A stretch of 32,075 bases of DNA from Citrobacter sp. wls619 (GCF_005281345.1 NZ_SZXJ01000076.1:1-32075), one strand, 5' to 3'. Positions 8,377-18,896 are shown, numbered from the stretch's first letter. Notes: generated from the letters alone by a model not told the origin. Made by a program: numbers and translations.

Positions 8377-9057
8377 TTACCCGATATGGGCCGTTTTTGC
8401 TGCAAGCCGCGTAAAAGCCGGGCGTTCAGATGCTACCGCATCTGCCCAGCGTGTTGGTTCTGGCAGACGATAGCCGTTCATACAGCGCTGCACCCACGCC
8501 AGGGCACTGTCCATACTCACGCGGTGGCCCGTAGAAATAAACAGCGGGTTACAGCGCGCTTTGCTGCGCCAGACCCAGGCCAGCGGCTCGCCTTTATCCA
8601 GCAGCGGCGCTAGCGCACCGGGTTCGGCGGCGAGCGGTTCAAACTTGCCGCACAGTCGTTTTTTCGCCACACCAATCGTCGGAACATCCACCAGCAGACC
8701 AAAATGACTGGCGACGCCCAGACGACGCGGATGGGAAATGCCGTGCCCATCGACAAACAGCAGGTCTGGCTTTTGTGACAGCTGTTGCCAGGCGGCCATC
8801 AGCGCGGGAGTTTCACGAAAGGAGAGAAAGCCGGGAATATACGGCATGGTGGTGGCAATACGCGCCACCTTGTATTCAACCAGCTCCAGCGTGGGATATT
8901 TCAGCAGGACCATCGCAGCCCGCGTCACTTCACCGCCCTGCTCAAACCCGACATCCGCTCCACCGATCAGAACCGGCGGATCGGTTTCAAGGCGATCCTC
9001 TCGGGAAACCGAAGAGGCCAGTTCAAGCTGCTGCGCACGAAGCGACGCGAGATCCAT
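8377..9057 (-). CDS. nfi: Endonuclease V (deoxyinosine 3'-endonuclease)
   Basis: Endonuclease V nicks DNA at the second phosphodiester bond 3' of deoxyinosine and starts repair of deaminated adenine. The 226-aa protein shows the family's catalytic acid in GGADVGFE (D35), the lesion-recognition wedge [11 protein letters not shown] (residues 72-82) and the metal-site motif [14 protein letters not shown] near 101-114. The C-terminal tail ([12 protein letters not shown]) differs from E. coli, which I recall as 223 aa, and is the variable end of the family. The ATG follows AAGGA and starts 9 bases after the hemE stop, so the two are cotranscribed. Confidence 0.95.
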   Translation of the reverse strand: MDLASLRAQQLELASSVSREDRLETDPPVLIGGADVGFEQGGEVTRAAMVLLKYPTLELVEYKVARIATTMPYIPGFLSFRETPALMAAWQQLSQKPDLLFVDGHGISHPRRLGVASHFGLLVDVPTIGVAKKRLCGKFEPLAAEPGALAPLLDKGEPLAWVWRSKARCNPLFISTGHRVSMDSALAWVQRCMNGYRLPEPTRWADAVASERPAFTRLAAKTAHIG

Positions 9058-9066
9058 ATTGGTTCC

Positions 9067-10131
9067 TTAGCTGTGGTACTGCGCCGACAACCGATGTACC
9101 GCCTCCACGAAGACACCCGCATGTTCCGGTGGCACGTCCTGGTGAATACCGTGACCCAGGTTAAAGACATGACCTTCGCCCTGACCGAATCCGGCCAGAA
9201 TTGTCGCCACTTCTTCTTCGATGCGGGCTGGCGGCGCATATAGCATGGACGGATCCATATTGCCCTGTAGCGCCACTTTATGACCTACACGACGACGCGC
9301 ATCGGCAATGTCCGTTGTCCAGTCAAGACCCAGCGCATCACAGCCGGTTTCCGCCATCGCTTCCAGCCACTGACCACCGCCTTTGGTAAACAGGGTCACG
9401 GGGACACGGCGACCGTCGTTTTCACGTAGCAGCCCGTCGACGATTTTGTGCATGTAATACAGGGAGAACTGCTGATAGTCGCGACCGGTCAGCACGCCGC
9501 CCCAGGTATCGAAAATCATCACCGACTGCGCACCCGCTTTAATCTGCGCGTTAAGGTACAGGGTGACGCTTTTCACCAGCTTATCAAGCAACAGATGTAG
9601 CGCTTTTGGATCGGCATACATCATCTTTTTAATCACGGTAAACGCTTTGCTACTGCCACCTTCAACCATATAGGTCGCCAGCGTCCACGGGCTGCCGGAG
9701 AAGCCGATCAGCGGCACTTCACCTTTCAGCTCACGCCGAATGGTACGCACTGCGTTCATCACGTAGCCCAGCTCATCTTCCGGGTCTGGAACGGGCAGTT
9801 TTTCCACATCAGCCTTACTGGTGACAGGAGAGGTAAAGCGTGGGCCTTCCCCGGCTTCAAAATAGAGCCCAAGCCCCATCGCATCCGGGATAGTCAGAAT
9901 GTCCGAAAAGAGGATCGCTGCATCGAGCGGATAGCGGCGCAGCGGCTGCAGCGTCACTTCACAGGCCAGCTCGGCGTTTTTGCACAACGCCATGAAGTCG
10001 CCCGCCTCGGCACGAGTGGCTTTGTACTCCGGCAAATAGCGGCCCGCCTGGCGCATCATCCATACCGGAGTCACATCAACGGGCTGGCGCAGCAGCGCAC
10101 GCAGGTAACGATCGTTCTTCAGTTCGGTCAT
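9067..10131 (-). CDS. hemE: Uroporphyrinogen decarboxylase
   Basis: HemE removes four carboxyl groups from uroporphyrinogen III to give coproporphyrinogen III, the branch step towards haem rather than sirohaem. The 354-aa protein is full length. The substrate-binding motif [13 protein letters not shown] is at residues 24-36 (invariant arginines R27 and R31), and the catalytic aspartate is in [14 protein letters not shown] (D77). The C-terminal [14 protein letters not shown] signature is present. The start has an AAGGAAG ribosome binding site. It lies between nudC (49-base gap) and nfi (9-base gap) on the same strand. Confidence 0.97.
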   Translation of the reverse strand: MTELKNDRYLRALLRQPVDVTPVWMMRQAGRYLPEYKATRAEAGDFMALCKNAELACEVTLQPLRRYPLDAAILFSDILTIPDAMGLGLYFEAGEGPRFTSPVTSKADVEKLPVPDPEDELGYVMNAVRTIRRELKGEVPLIGFSGSPWTLATYMVEGGSSKAFTVIKKMMYADPKALHLLLDKLVKSVTLYLNAQIKAGAQSVMIFDTWGGVLTGRDYQQFSLYYMHKIVDGLLRENDGRRVPVTLFTKGGGQWLEAMAETGCDALGLDWTTDIADARRRVGHKVALQGNMDPSMLYAPPARIEEEVATILAGFGQGEGHVFNLGHGIHQDVPPEHAGVFVEAVHRLSAQYHS

Positions 10132-10180
10132 TTTTATCTTCCTTTTAGCGTCAGACCGTCAGTGTATCATTACTCGTTCT

Positions 10181-10954
10181 TTACTCGTACTCAGCCCGGC
10201 AGATCGCTACGGTATCTTCGATCAGTCGGCGCGCGACGGTACCCGGCGGCGGTAAGAGCGGTAAATCGTCATAGCGATACCAGTTCGCTTCCAGCAGCTC
10301 TTTCGGGTCGATGACGATTTCGCCGCTATCATACTCCGCCATAAATGCGGTCATCAAAGACTGCGGGAATGGCCACGGCTGAGAAGTGACATAGCGCAGG
10401 TTTTTCACCTTAATGCCGCTCTCTTCCATCACTTCACGCGCCACCGCCTGTTCCAGGGTCTCGCCCACTTCGACAAAACCCGCCAGTACGGTATGCACGC
10501 CGTTACGATGGCGAACATGTTGGGCAAGCAGGATGGAATCATCTCGGCGAATAGCGACGATTATGCAGGGAGCAATTTGCGGGTAGTAGCGTTCACGACA
10601 GTGGCTACACAGCATCGCCCATTCCGTTTTACTCGGGTGCATGGGATGGCCGCAGTAGCCGCAGAATTTATGCGAGCGGTAGAATTCAGCCAGTTGCACG
10701 CCACGTCCGGCCAGTTGAAAAAGACCCACATCCTGATCGATAACCTGGCGCACTGAACCCATATCGTGCCGACGCGGCTGTTGCACCAACCAGACAGTAT
10801 CCCCTTCCCATTCGCCTATTGGCAGGGCGCGCTGCCCGACTAAATCAAAGCGGGTTGCGTCGCCGTAAGGCAGCTCGCCATGAGGTAACCACAACTTTTG
10901 CTCATGACTGACAATCCACCAGCCGCTATCTAATTTTTCAATTATACGATCCAT
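10181..10954 (-). CDS. nudC: NADH pyrophosphatase / NAD-cap RNA decapping hydrolase
   Basis: NudC hydrolyses NAD(H) to NMN(H) and AMP, and in E. coli removes the NAD cap from the 5' end of some RNAs. The 257-aa protein has a zinc ribbon with C98, C101, C116 and C119. The Nudix box runs from G159 to I181 ([11 protein letters not shown] then REVMEESGI, catalytic E174, E177, E178). The subfamily signature SQPWPFPQS is at 191-199. All expected residues are present. It is the first gene of the nudC-hemE-nfi run and is divergent from rsd. Confidence 0.96.
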   Translation of the reverse strand: MDRIIEKLDSGWWIVSHEQKLWLPHGELPYGDATRFDLVGQRALPIGEWEGDTVWLVQQPRRHDMGSVRQVIDQDVGLFQLAGRGVQLAEFYRSHKFCGYCGHPMHPSKTEWAMLCSHCRERYYPQIAPCIIVAIRRDDSILLAQHVRHRNGVHTVLAGFVEVGETLEQAVAREVMEESGIKVKNLRYVTSQPWPFPQSLMTAFMAEYDSGEIVIDPKELLEANWYRYDDLPLLPPPGTVARRLIEDTVAICRAEYE

Positions 10955-11050
10955 ATCTCTTGCGCAACCTTTGCTTCACAGGCATGTTGTTTACATTATT
11001 TTTACATTTACGGGTGAGCAGTTTTTTAACACCATCTTGCGGAGTCAATC
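10955..11050. promoter_or_regulatory. Divergent nudC/rsd promoter region
   Basis: This 96-base gap separates divergent nudC and rsd and must hold promoters for both. On the plus strand it contains the AT-rich run TTGTTTACATTATTTTTACA (10986-11005), a likely rsd core promoter area, and the rsd ribosome binding site GGAG at 11041-11044. I could not assign exact -35 and -10 boxes. Confidence 0.45.
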
Positions 11051-11539
11051 ATGCTAAACCAGCTGGAAAGCCTGACGGAACACGTCAGAGGAAGTAATAA
11101 ACTGGTTGATCGCTGGCTACATGTACGTAAGCACCTGCTCGTGGCTTACTACAATCTGGTTGGCATTAAGCCTGGCAAAGAATCGTACATGCGACTCAAT
11201 GAAAAAGCGCTGGATGATTTTTGTCAGAGCCTGGTCGATTACCTCTCCACCGGACACTTCAGTATTTATGAACGTATTCTCCATAAATTGGAAGGAAACG
11301 GGCAGCTTTTAAAAGCCACAAAAATTTGGCCACTGCTGGAAGCCAATACACAGCAGATCATGGACTACTATGATTCCAGTCTGGAAACGGCCATCGATCA
11401 TGATAACTTCCTTGAATTTCAAAAAGTTTTATCGGATCTCGGCGAAGCACTGGAAGCCCGATTCGTGCTGGAAGATAAGCTGATAATGCTGGTATTTGAC
11501 GCCATGCACGACAGCGACGCGCTCAAACGTCATGCTTGA
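11051..11539 (+). CDS. rsd: Regulator of sigma D (anti-sigma-70 factor)
   Basis: Rsd binds sigma-70 region 4 in stationary phase and helps other sigma factors compete for core polymerase. It also interacts with HPr and SpoT in E. coli. The 162-aa, mostly helical protein keeps the recognisable stretches SNKLVDRWLHVRKHLLVAYYNLVG and SYMRLNEKALDDFCQ. Its tail is a few residues longer than E. coli Rsd, which I recall as 158 aa. The start codon sits after GGAGTCAATC. It stands alone between divergent nudC and the thi leader. Confidence 0.94.
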   Translation: MLNQLESLTEHVRGSNKLVDRWLHVRKHLLVAYYNLVGIKPGKESYMRLNEKALDDFCQSLVDYLSTGHFSIYERILHKLEGNGQLLKATKIWPLLEANTQQIMDYYDSSLETAIDHDNFLEFQKVLSDLGEALEARFVLEDKLIMLVFDAMHDSDALKRHA

Positions 11540-11564
11540 GATTTGCGGCATTAACGCGTAGTTT
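11536..11564 (+). promoter_or_regulatory. Candidate thiC promoter
   Basis: TTGAGA (11536-11541) and TAGTTT (11559-11564) are 17 bases apart and lie just upstream of the riboswitch. The -35 is good but the -10 is weak. The -35 overlaps the rsd stop codon. This is a guess based on position. Confidence 0.3.
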
Positions 11565-11592
11565 ACATTCATTACCTCTTTACTGAGGTTAC

Positions 11593-11703
11593 TTCTTGTC
11601 GGAGTGCTTATTTTCCACAACAGCATGAGTGGAAAAGGCTGAGACCGTTAATTCGGGATCCGCGGAACCTGATCAGGTTAAAACCTGCGAAGGGAACAAG
11701 AGT
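11593..11703 (+). ncRNA. TPP riboswitch (thi-box) of thiCEFSGH
   Basis: The conserved thi-box elements are in order. An outer stem pairs TTCTTGT (11593-11599) with ACAAGAG (11696-11702). GGAGTGC follows, then a variable P3 helix (TTTTCCAC with GTGGAAAA), GGCTGAGA, and ACCTGATCAGGTT, ending in GCGAAGGGAA. This binds thiamine pyrophosphate and shuts off thiC expression. A compact hairpin at 11719-11732 (TCGCCC/GGGCGA) lies in the expression platform. About 90 bases separate the aptamer from the thiC ATG, and no strong terminator is visible, so control is likely translational or Rho-linked. Confidence 0.95.
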
Positions 11704-11792
11704 CAATCTGCAATAGCATCGCCCTTGGGCGAGCTTCTCTCTTGCTTCATCCGTCGTCTGGCAAGCCATATCCTTACTTTTATTTGGAATGA

Positions 11793-13693
<1,901 letters not shown>

Positions 13694-13694
<1 letters not shown>

Positions 13695-14329
13695 TGTACC
13701 AGCCTGATTTCCCGACCGTGCCGTTCCGCCTCGGGCTTTACCCAGTGGTGGACAGCGTGCAATGGATTGAACGCCTGCTGCAGGCAGGCGTGCGCACGAT
13801 CCAGTTGCGTATCAAAGACAAACATGATGAAGAGGTCGAAGCCGACGTCATAGCAGCCATTGACATGGGGCGTCGTTATGATGCTCGCCTGTTTATCAAC
13901 GATTACTGGCGTCTGGCAATTAAGCACCGCGCTTATGGCGTGCATCTGGGCCAGGAAGACCTTGAAACCACCGACCTGAAAGCGATTCAAACGGCGGGAT
14001 TGCGCCTTGGTGTTTCCACTCACGATGATATGGAGATAGACGTCGCGCTGGCGGCTCGCCCTTCTTATATCGCACTCGGTCACGTGTTTCCGACGCAAAC
14101 CAAGCAGATGCCTTCCGCCCCGCAGGGGCTGACACAACTGGCAAACCATATCGAGCGGCTGGCGGACTACCCGACCGTCGCCATTGGCGGCATCAGCCTT
14201 GAGCGTGCCCCGGCTGTGCTGGGTACCGGCGTCGGCAGCATTGCTGTCGTCAGCGCCATTACCCAGGCGGCTGACTGGCAGGTCGCCACGGCCCAGCTAC
14301 TGGATATCGCAGGAGCGGGCGATGAATGA
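13694..14329 (+). CDS. thiE: Thiamine phosphate synthase
   Basis: ThiE joins hydroxymethylpyrimidine diphosphate with the thiazole phosphate carboxylate to give thiamine phosphate. The 211-aa TIM-barrel protein shows the family motifs QLRIKDK (pyrophosphate side), [29 protein letters not shown] and AIGGIS. The ribosome binding site AAGAGGAGG lies inside the end of thiC. It overlaps thiC by one base and thiF by eight. Confidence 0.97.
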
Positions 14330-15080
14330 CCGCGACTTTATGCGCTATAGCCGGCAGATCCTGCTTGGCGATATCGCGATTGAAGGCCAGCAAAAGCTGA
14401 TCGCAAGCCATGTGCTGATTGTCGGGTTAGGTGGGCTAGGTTCACCTGCCGCACTGTATCTGGCAGGTGCGGGCGTCGGCAAGCTGACGCTGGTCGACGA
14501 TGACGATATTCATCTGAGTAACCTGCAGCGCCAGATCCTGTTTACCACGGATGATATCGCCCGCGCCAAATCACAAGTCGCACAGCAGCGGCTCACCCGC
14601 CTCAACCCGGATATCGACGTGGTGGCGCTCCAGCAACGTCTGCAAGGTGATGCGCTCAGACATGCGGTAGCACGTGCCGACGTGGTGCTCGACTGTACTG
14701 ACAACATGGCAACCCGCCAGCAGATTAACGCCGCCTGCGTGGCGCTAAATACGCCACTCATTACCGCCAGTGCCGTCGGTTTCGGTGGCCAATTAATGGT
14801 GCTGACTCCGCCCTGGGAACAGGGGTGTTACCGCTGCCTGTGGCCGGATGATGCTGAGCCAGAACGCAACTGCCGCACTGCAGGCATTGTGGGCCCGGTC
14901 GTCGGGGTGATGGGAACCTTGCAGGCTCTGGAAGCGATCAAATTACTCAGCGGAATTGAAACCCCAGCCGGAGAGTTGCGTCTGTTTGATGGCAAAACCA
15001 GCCAGTGGCGCAGCCTGGCGCTGCGTCGTGCCAGCGGCTGCCCGGTCTGTGGAGGGCAACATGCAGATTCAGTTCAATGA
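14322..15080 (+). CDS. thiF: ThiS adenylyltransferase
   Basis: ThiF is an E1-like enzyme that adenylates the C-terminal Gly-Gly of ThiS so that it can accept sulfur. From ATG 14322 (after AGGAG) the protein is 252 aa. It has the ATP-binding GLGGLG at residues 35-40 and the E1-type segment [13 protein letters not shown]. The zinc cysteines are C169/C172 and C240/C243, and C184 is the conserved cysteine that links to ThiS. An upstream in-frame extension to 14184 is possible but would lie inside thiE and is not part of the family. It overlaps thiS by 20 bases. Confidence 0.97.
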   Translation: MNDRDFMRYSRQILLGDIAIEGQQKLIASHVLIVGLGGLGSPAALYLAGAGVGKLTLVDDDDIHLSNLQRQILFTTDDIARAKSQVAQQRLTRLNPDIDVVALQQRLQGDALRHAVARADVVLDCTDNMATRQQINAACVALNTPLITASAVGFGGQLMVLTPPWEQGCYRCLWPDDAEPERNCRTAGIVGPVVGVMGTLQALEAIKLLSGIETPAGELRLFDGKTSQWRSLALRRASGCPVCGGQHADSVQ

Positions 15081-15261
15081 TGAGCCACTGCAGTGCGCCG
15101 AGGGGCAAACCATCAGCGAACTGCTGACACAGCTTAATCAGCATAAACCGGGAATGGCGCTGGCGCTCAATCAGCAGATCCTGCCACGTGAGCAGTGGCA
15201 ACAGCAAATCGTGCAGGAAGGCGACCAGATTCTGCTTTTTCAGGTCATTGCAGGGGGTTGA
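15061..15261 (+). CDS. thiS: Sulfur carrier protein ThiS
   Basis: ThiS is a ubiquitin-like carrier whose C-terminal glycine becomes a thiocarboxylate and donates sulfur to the thiazole ring through ThiG. The protein is 66 aa, starts [11 protein letters not shown] and ends in the required Gly-Gly (VIAGG). The ATG follows GGAGGG. It overlaps the end of thiF by 20 bases, and thiG starts one base after its stop. Confidence 0.97.
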   Translation: MQIQFNDEPLQCAEGQTISELLTQLNQHKPGMALALNQQILPREQWQQQIVQEGDQILLFQVIAGG

Positions 15262-15262
15262 T

Positions 15263-16033
15263 ATGTTACGTATTGCCGACAAAACGTTTGATTCACATCT
15301 GTTTACTGGTACCGGGAAATTCGCCTCATCACAGCTGATGGTCGAGGCCATTCGCGCCTCCGGTAGCCAACTGGTGACGCTGGCAATGAAGCGGGTCGAT
15401 TTACGTCAGCACAACGACGCCATCCTGGCGCCGCTCATTGAAGCGGGCGTTACGCTGCTGCCCAACACATCCGGGGCCAAAACCGCCGAAGAAGCTATTT
15501 TCGCCGCCCAACTGGCGCGTGAAGCGCTAGGGACACACTGGCTGAAGCTGGAAATCCACCCGGACGCGCGCTGGCTACTGCCGGACCCCATCGAAACCCT
15601 GAAAGCCGCCGAAGCACTGGTAAAGCAGGGCTTTGTGGTACTGCCCTACTGCGGCGCCGACCCGGTACTGTGCAAACGGTTAGAAGAAGTTGGTTGTGCT
15701 GCGGTGATGCCGCTCGGCGCGCCCATCGGTTCTAATCAGGGGCTGGAAACCCGCGCGATGCTGGAGATTATTATCCAGCAGGCGACCGTTCCGGTGGTGG
15801 TTGATGCTGGCATCGGCGTTCCCAGCCACGCTACGCAGGCGCTGGAGATGGGGGCCGATGCGGTGCTGGTCAACACAGCTATTGCCGTGGCCGACAGCCC
15901 GGTGATGATGGCAACCGCCTTCCGCCTGGCCGTTGAAGCAGGTCTGCTGGCGCGCCAGGCAGTACCAGGAAGCAAAAGTTCGCAGGCAAGTCCCACCAGC
16001 CCACTCACTGGGTTTCTGGAGGCCTTCTCATGA
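15263..16033 (+). CDS. thiG: Thiazole synthase
   Basis: ThiG builds thiazole phosphate from deoxyxylulose phosphate, dehydroglycine (made by ThiH) and ThiS-thiocarboxylate. From ATG 15263 it is 256 aa, the usual length. The Schiff-base lysine is K95 in HWLKLEI. The [12 protein letters not shown] and [29 protein letters not shown] segments form the phosphate site. A longer in-frame start would run back through thiS and is rejected. It overlaps thiH by four bases (ATGA). Confidence 0.97.
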   Translation: MLRIADKTFDSHLFTGTGKFASSQLMVEAIRASGSQLVTLAMKRVDLRQHNDAILAPLIEAGVTLLPNTSGAKTAEEAIFAAQLAREALGTHWLKLEIHPDARWLLPDPIETLKAAEALVKQGFVVLPYCGADPVLCKRLEEVGCAAVMPLGAPIGSNQGLETRAMLEIIIQQATVPVVVDAGIGVPSHATQALEMGADAVLVNTAIAVADSPVMMATAFRLAVEAGLLARQAVPGSKSSQASPTSPLTGFLEAFS

Positions 16034-17163
16034 AAACTTTCGCCGATCGCTGGCGACAGCTGGACTGGGACGACATCCGCCTGCGCATCCACAGTAAAAC
16101 CGCGGCGGATGTGGAACGGGCGATCAATGCCTCGCAACTCACACGCGATGACTTGATGGCCTTGCTCTCCCCTGCCGCTACCGCCTATCTGGAGCCGCTG
16201 GCGCAGCGGGCGCAGAAACTTACTCGCCAGCGCTTTGGCAACACCGTCAGTTTTTACGTCCCGCTGTATCTCTCTAATCTGTGTGCCAATGACTGTACCT
16301 ACTGCGGTTTCTCTATGAGCAACCGTATTAAGCGCAAAACACTGGACGAAGATGAGATACAACGGGAGTGCGCGGCCATCCGCGAGCTGGGTTTCGAGCA
16401 CCTGCTGCTGGTCACCGGTGAACATCAGGCAAAAGTGGGGATGGATTACTTTCGTCGCCACTTACCCGCTATTCGCCGCCAGTTCGCTTCATTACAGATG
16501 GAGGTACAACCGCTGTCAGAGGCTGAATATGCGGAGCTGAAGACGCTGGGACTGGATGGGGTAATGGTGTATCAGGAGAGCTACCATGAAGCGGTTTATG
16601 CCCGGCACCATCTGAAAGGGAAAAAACAGGATTTCTTCTGGAGGCTGGAAACGCCAGACAGACTGGGCCGCGCAGGTATCGATAAAATCGGCCTGGGCGC
16701 GTTGATTGGTTTGTCCGATAGCTGGCGGGTTGATTGTTATATGGTCGCCGAGCATCTGCTGTGGATGCAGCAGCATTACTGGCAGAGCCGTTACTCCATC
16801 TCCTTCCCGAGACTACGTCCGTGTACCGGAGGTGTAGAGCCGGCGTCAATTATGGATGAACGCCAGTTGGTGCAAACCATTTGTGCATTTCGCTTGCTGT
16901 CGCCGGACATTGAACTGTCGCTTTCCACCCGTGAATCGCCGTGGTTCCGCGACCATGTGATCCCACTGGCGATCAACAACGTCAGCGCTTTCTCGAAAAC
17001 GCAACCCGGTGGTTACGCTGATAATCATCCTGAACTGGAACAGTTCTCTCCGCACGACGATCGTCGACCGCAAGCCGTTGCCGACGCATTGATTGCACAG
17101 GGATTACAACCCGTGTGGAAAGACTGGGACAGCTATCTGGGAAGGGCGTCTCAGGTGTCGTAA
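16030..17163 (+). CDS. thiH: 2-iminoacetate synthase (tyrosine lyase)
   Basis: ThiH is a radical-SAM enzyme that splits tyrosine into p-cresol and dehydroglycine, supplying the glycine-derived part of the thiazole in anaerobic-type thiamine synthesis. The 377-aa protein has the CX3CX2C cluster at C85, C89 and C92 ([12 protein letters not shown]). [11 protein letters not shown] and the C-terminal [13 protein letters not shown] are also typical. It is the last gene of the operon and is followed at 23 bases by an intrinsic terminator. Confidence 0.97.
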   Translation: MKTFADRWRQLDWDDIRLRIHSKTAADVERAINASQLTRDDLMALLSPAATAYLEPLAQRAQKLTRQRFGNTVSFYVPLYLSNLCANDCTYCGFSMSNRIKRKTLDEDEIQRECAAIRELGFEHLLLVTGEHQAKVGMDYFRRHLPAIRRQFASLQMEVQPLSEAEYAELKTLGLDGVMVYQESYHEAVYARHHLKGKKQDFFWRLETPDRLGRAGIDKIGLGALIGLSDSWRVDCYMVAEHLLWMQQHYWQSRYSISFPRLRPCTGGVEPASIMDERQLVQTICAFRLLSPDIELSLSTRESPWFRDHVIPLAINNVSAFSKTQPGGYADNHPELEQFSPHDDRRPQAVADALIAQGLQPVWKDWDSYLGRASQVS

Positions 17164-17185
17164 ATCTGAGGAGATCGCACAAACG

Positions 17186-17211
17186 AAAAAACCCGCTTTC
17201 GCGGGTTTTTT
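17186..17211. terminator. Bidirectional terminator between thiH and the csp gene
   Basis: AAAAAA-CCCGC-TTTC-GCGGG-TTTTTT is a symmetric intrinsic terminator with a T-run on both strands. It ends the thi operon on the plus strand and the cold-shock gene on the minus strand. Its arms are the same as those of the rpoC terminator at 19279-19305. Confidence 0.92.
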
Positions 17212-17282
17212 CTTCACTGTCACTTAACTGCTCAGGCTCTGGCCTTCATCGCTATCGTAAGCGTTCGTGAGATTATCGGCAA

Positions 17283-17495
17283 TTACAGCGCGATAACGTT
17301 AACAGCAGACGGACCTTTAGCGCCGTTCTCAACAGAGAACTCCACTTTTTGACCTTCGTCTAAGGTTTTGAAATCGTTGCTCTGGATGGCTGAAAAATGC
17401 ACAAATACATCTTTGCTACCGTCCTGAGGAGTGATAAAGCCGAAGCCTTTATCAGAGTTAAACCATTTTACTAAACCAGTCATTTTGTTAGACAT
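17283..17495 (-). CDS. CspA-family cold-shock protein
   Basis: The 70-aa protein is a single cold-shock domain. It begins [13 protein letters not shown] and contains the RNA-binding motifs KGFGFI (RNP1) and VFVHF (RNP2), and the typical [17 protein letters not shown]. Such proteins act as RNA chaperones. By eye it is nearest to the cold-inducible group (CspA, CspB, CspG, CspI, and Salmonella CspJ) rather than CspC, CspD or CspE, but I will not assign a paralogue. It has a ribosome binding site AAGGAAG and a long leader with a cold box. I know of no csp gene at this position in E. coli K-12, so it appears to be lineage-specific here. Confidence 0.95.
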   Translation of the reverse strand: MSNKMTGLVKWFNSDKGFGFITPQDGSKDVFVHFSAIQSNDFKTLDEGQKVEFSVENGAKGPSAVNVIAL

Positions 17496-17671
17496 AGATA
17501 CTTCCTTTCATGTTTTTGAGCCGCTTATGCAGCGAAGATGGCCTGTTTTGCAGAAATTAACTTATGGGGCACTTAGGAGGAGGCTCACGATGAAGAGTAT
17601 CTGAGGATAACGCTTGAACTGAGAACTGCTTTACTAAAACCGCTTGCATAAGGTCTGTGTTCCAAACCGAT
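17496..17671 (-). promoter_or_regulatory. cspA-like long leader with cold box
   Basis: About 175 bases separate the predicted start site from the csp ATG, close to the length of the E. coli cspA leader. Read on the minus strand, CGGTTTGGAACACAGACC (17669-17652) matches the cspA cold box CGGTTTG-N4-ACAGACC. TAAAGCAGT, a CAAGCGTTATC element and a GATACTC element follow in the same order as I recall for cspA. In cspA this leader refolds at low temperature and permits translation. The temperature role here is inferred from that similarity. Confidence 0.75.
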
Positions 17672-17677
17672 GTCGCT

Positions 17678-17707
17678 ATAGTAGACTTGCTTCTAATCAT
17701 TATGCAA
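17678..17707 (-). promoter_or_regulatory. Promoter of the csp gene
   Basis: On the minus strand TTGCAT (17707-17702) and TACTAT (17683-17678) are 18 bases apart and place the start near 17671, just before the cold box. The -35 lies in one arm of a perfect 10-base inverted repeat (17642-17651 and 17700-17709). Confidence 0.6.
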
Positions 17708-17795
17708 GCATTAATTTATTTAATACCCATCAACAGGTGAAATGTTGAGCCAGTGCGGTTGCGCGAAAAGTTAACGCATTGATATACAAATAATA

Positions 17796-17824
17796 AAAGC
17801 CCTGACCGTTGCAGCCAGGGCTTT
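17796..17824 (-). terminator. Isolated intrinsic terminator with no gene attached
   Basis: AAAGCCCTG and CAGGGCTTT form a perfect 9-bp stem around an 11-base loop. On the minus strand the stem is followed by TTTATTATTT, so it looks like a terminator for minus-strand transcription. No coding sequence precedes it on that strand for 1.5 kb (back to rpoC, which has its own terminator). It may end an unannotated small RNA. Confidence 0.55.
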
Positions 17825-18410
17825 AAGTTACTACAAACTTCAGATTTAACATTAATAGACTTAACAATTTTGTACTGCTGTTGATACTACATTTTAAATG
17901 TACACGTTTATCACTGATAATATTGGATGCTGATACTGACTAACACTTTCCTCTATTTATCGTTAAATAAACCCAGCCAGCTTGATAATAAAACTCAAGA
18001 ATGGCGACCTAAACAAGTACACTTCCCCTTGCGACATATACTCTTTGATGCGTGGCCTTACTGCCCTTGCAAGCTCTTATAAAAGAAACCTGCCAACATT
18101 AACTATTAAATCATGGCCTTACATCGTCGCACTTTTTTACTACTTTGCGATTAGATAAATCAACTACAGAGCCTGAAAACATTGTCGATGTGCCAGGATA
18201 ATAACCTCGGCATCGACTACCCCATACAACAGAATATTTCGTGGCCCTTATCGCAACCCCCTATCAAACGCTACTAACACTTACTAATTTAACAGCAAAT
18301 GACTATTTCTCCGCTGTTAAGTATTAACATACGGGTTTAAAAAACAGTGTCAATACTGTTTTTAATAACATGTCTTTATTGACAGTAATTATTAATATCT
18401 ACATCTGAGC
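17825..18410. other. AT-rich stretch without a convincing gene
   Basis: This segment is clearly more AT-rich than its neighbours and has no open frame of useful length on either strand. It contains three stem-loops: 18184-18217 (GTCGATG/CATCGAC outer stem with inner GC pairs), 18289-18320 (TTAACAGC/GCTGTTAA, 16-base loop) and 18340-18363 (AAAAACAGT/ACTGTTTTT, 6-base loop). The last could be a weak terminator on either strand. I found no transposase remnant or attachment site. Small RNA genes or decayed acquired DNA are the likeliest contents. Confidence 0.6.
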
Positions 18411-18494
18411 ACTATGGGAAAAACGGCTTTTTGGGTCAGACCAGGCCGGCCTGAGCCTCATTTGTAACCGGTTTCAGAAAAAATAGCATTTCTT

Positions 18495-18554
18495 TGTGAT
18501 GCCAGACACACAATCGTCGCAAAGCGGTTGTTGCTGTTGCCCGCACGAGATAAT
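18495..18554 (+). promoter_or_regulatory. Candidate CRP-dependent promoter of the PTS pair
   Basis: TGTGA-N6-ACACA (18495-18510) is a CRP-like site with one perfect half and one half with a single mismatch to TCACA. A good -10, GATAAT, lies at 18549-18554, and the -35 region is poor. With a start near 18561 the CRP centre would be about 58-59 bases upstream, close to the class I position. This suits a sugar PTS gene but rests on pattern alone. Confidence 0.4.
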
Positions 18555-18586
18555 TATCAAGAAATACCTGCTGATCGAGACTAACT

Positions 18587-18892
18587 ATGAAAAACATCGT
18601 TTTATGCTGTGCCGCCGGAATGTCCACCAGCATGCTGGTGCAAAGGATGAAAGATGCCGCCCAGAAAAAAGGCGTCGATGTGACTATCAAAGCAGTCCCG
18701 GTGGCTGAGTTTGCAGAAAATATCGCCACTGCAGATATTGTTTTACTCGGTCCGCAGGTTAAGTATGAACAGGCCAAGCTGCAGGCGCTCGCCGACCCGT
18801 TAGGTAAAAAGGTCGCCGTTATCGATATGATGGATTACGGCATGATGAAAGGTGATGCCGTACTGGACAAAGCACTGAAACTGCTGGAGTAA
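18587..18892 (+). CDS. PTS EIIB component, lactose/cellobiose family
   Basis: The 101-aa protein is a free-standing cytoplasmic EIIB domain, which passes phosphate from EIIA to the incoming sugar. It starts MKNIVLCCAAGMSTSMLV. The family's phospho-cysteine is C8 in the C-x-A-G-M-S-T-S loop, and C7 is an extra neighbouring cysteine. VLLGPQVKYE and VIDMMDYGMMKGD are also typical of the chitobiose/cellobiose type (ChbB/CelA). The ribosome binding site is weak. EIIA follows after 4 bases. No EIIC permease or hydrolase is in the window, so the sugar cannot be named. Confidence 0.92.
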   Translation: MKNIVLCCAAGMSTSMLVQRMKDAAQKKGVDVTIKAVPVAEFAENIATADIVLLGPQVKYEQAKLQALADPLGKKVAVIDMMDYGMMKGDAVLDKALKLLE

Positions 18893-18896
18893 TGGC

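Noticed and set aside
14184..14321. Longer thiF start inside thiE
   Set aside because: The extension has no family counterpart, whereas ATG 14322 has AGGAG upstream and gives the known [12 protein letters not shown] start.
15188..15262. Longer thiG start inside thiS
   Set aside because: It only reads through thiS in another frame. ATG 15263 gives the standard 256-aa protein.
18052..18120. Repeat of TGGCCTTAC about 60 bases apart in the AT-rich stretch
   Set aside because: Only nine bases are shared and no third exact copy exists, so a CRISPR or iteron array is not supported.
18436..18777. Minus-strand open frame over the EIIB gene
   Set aside because: It lies antisense to a clearly recognisable EIIB and has no motif or ribosome binding site.
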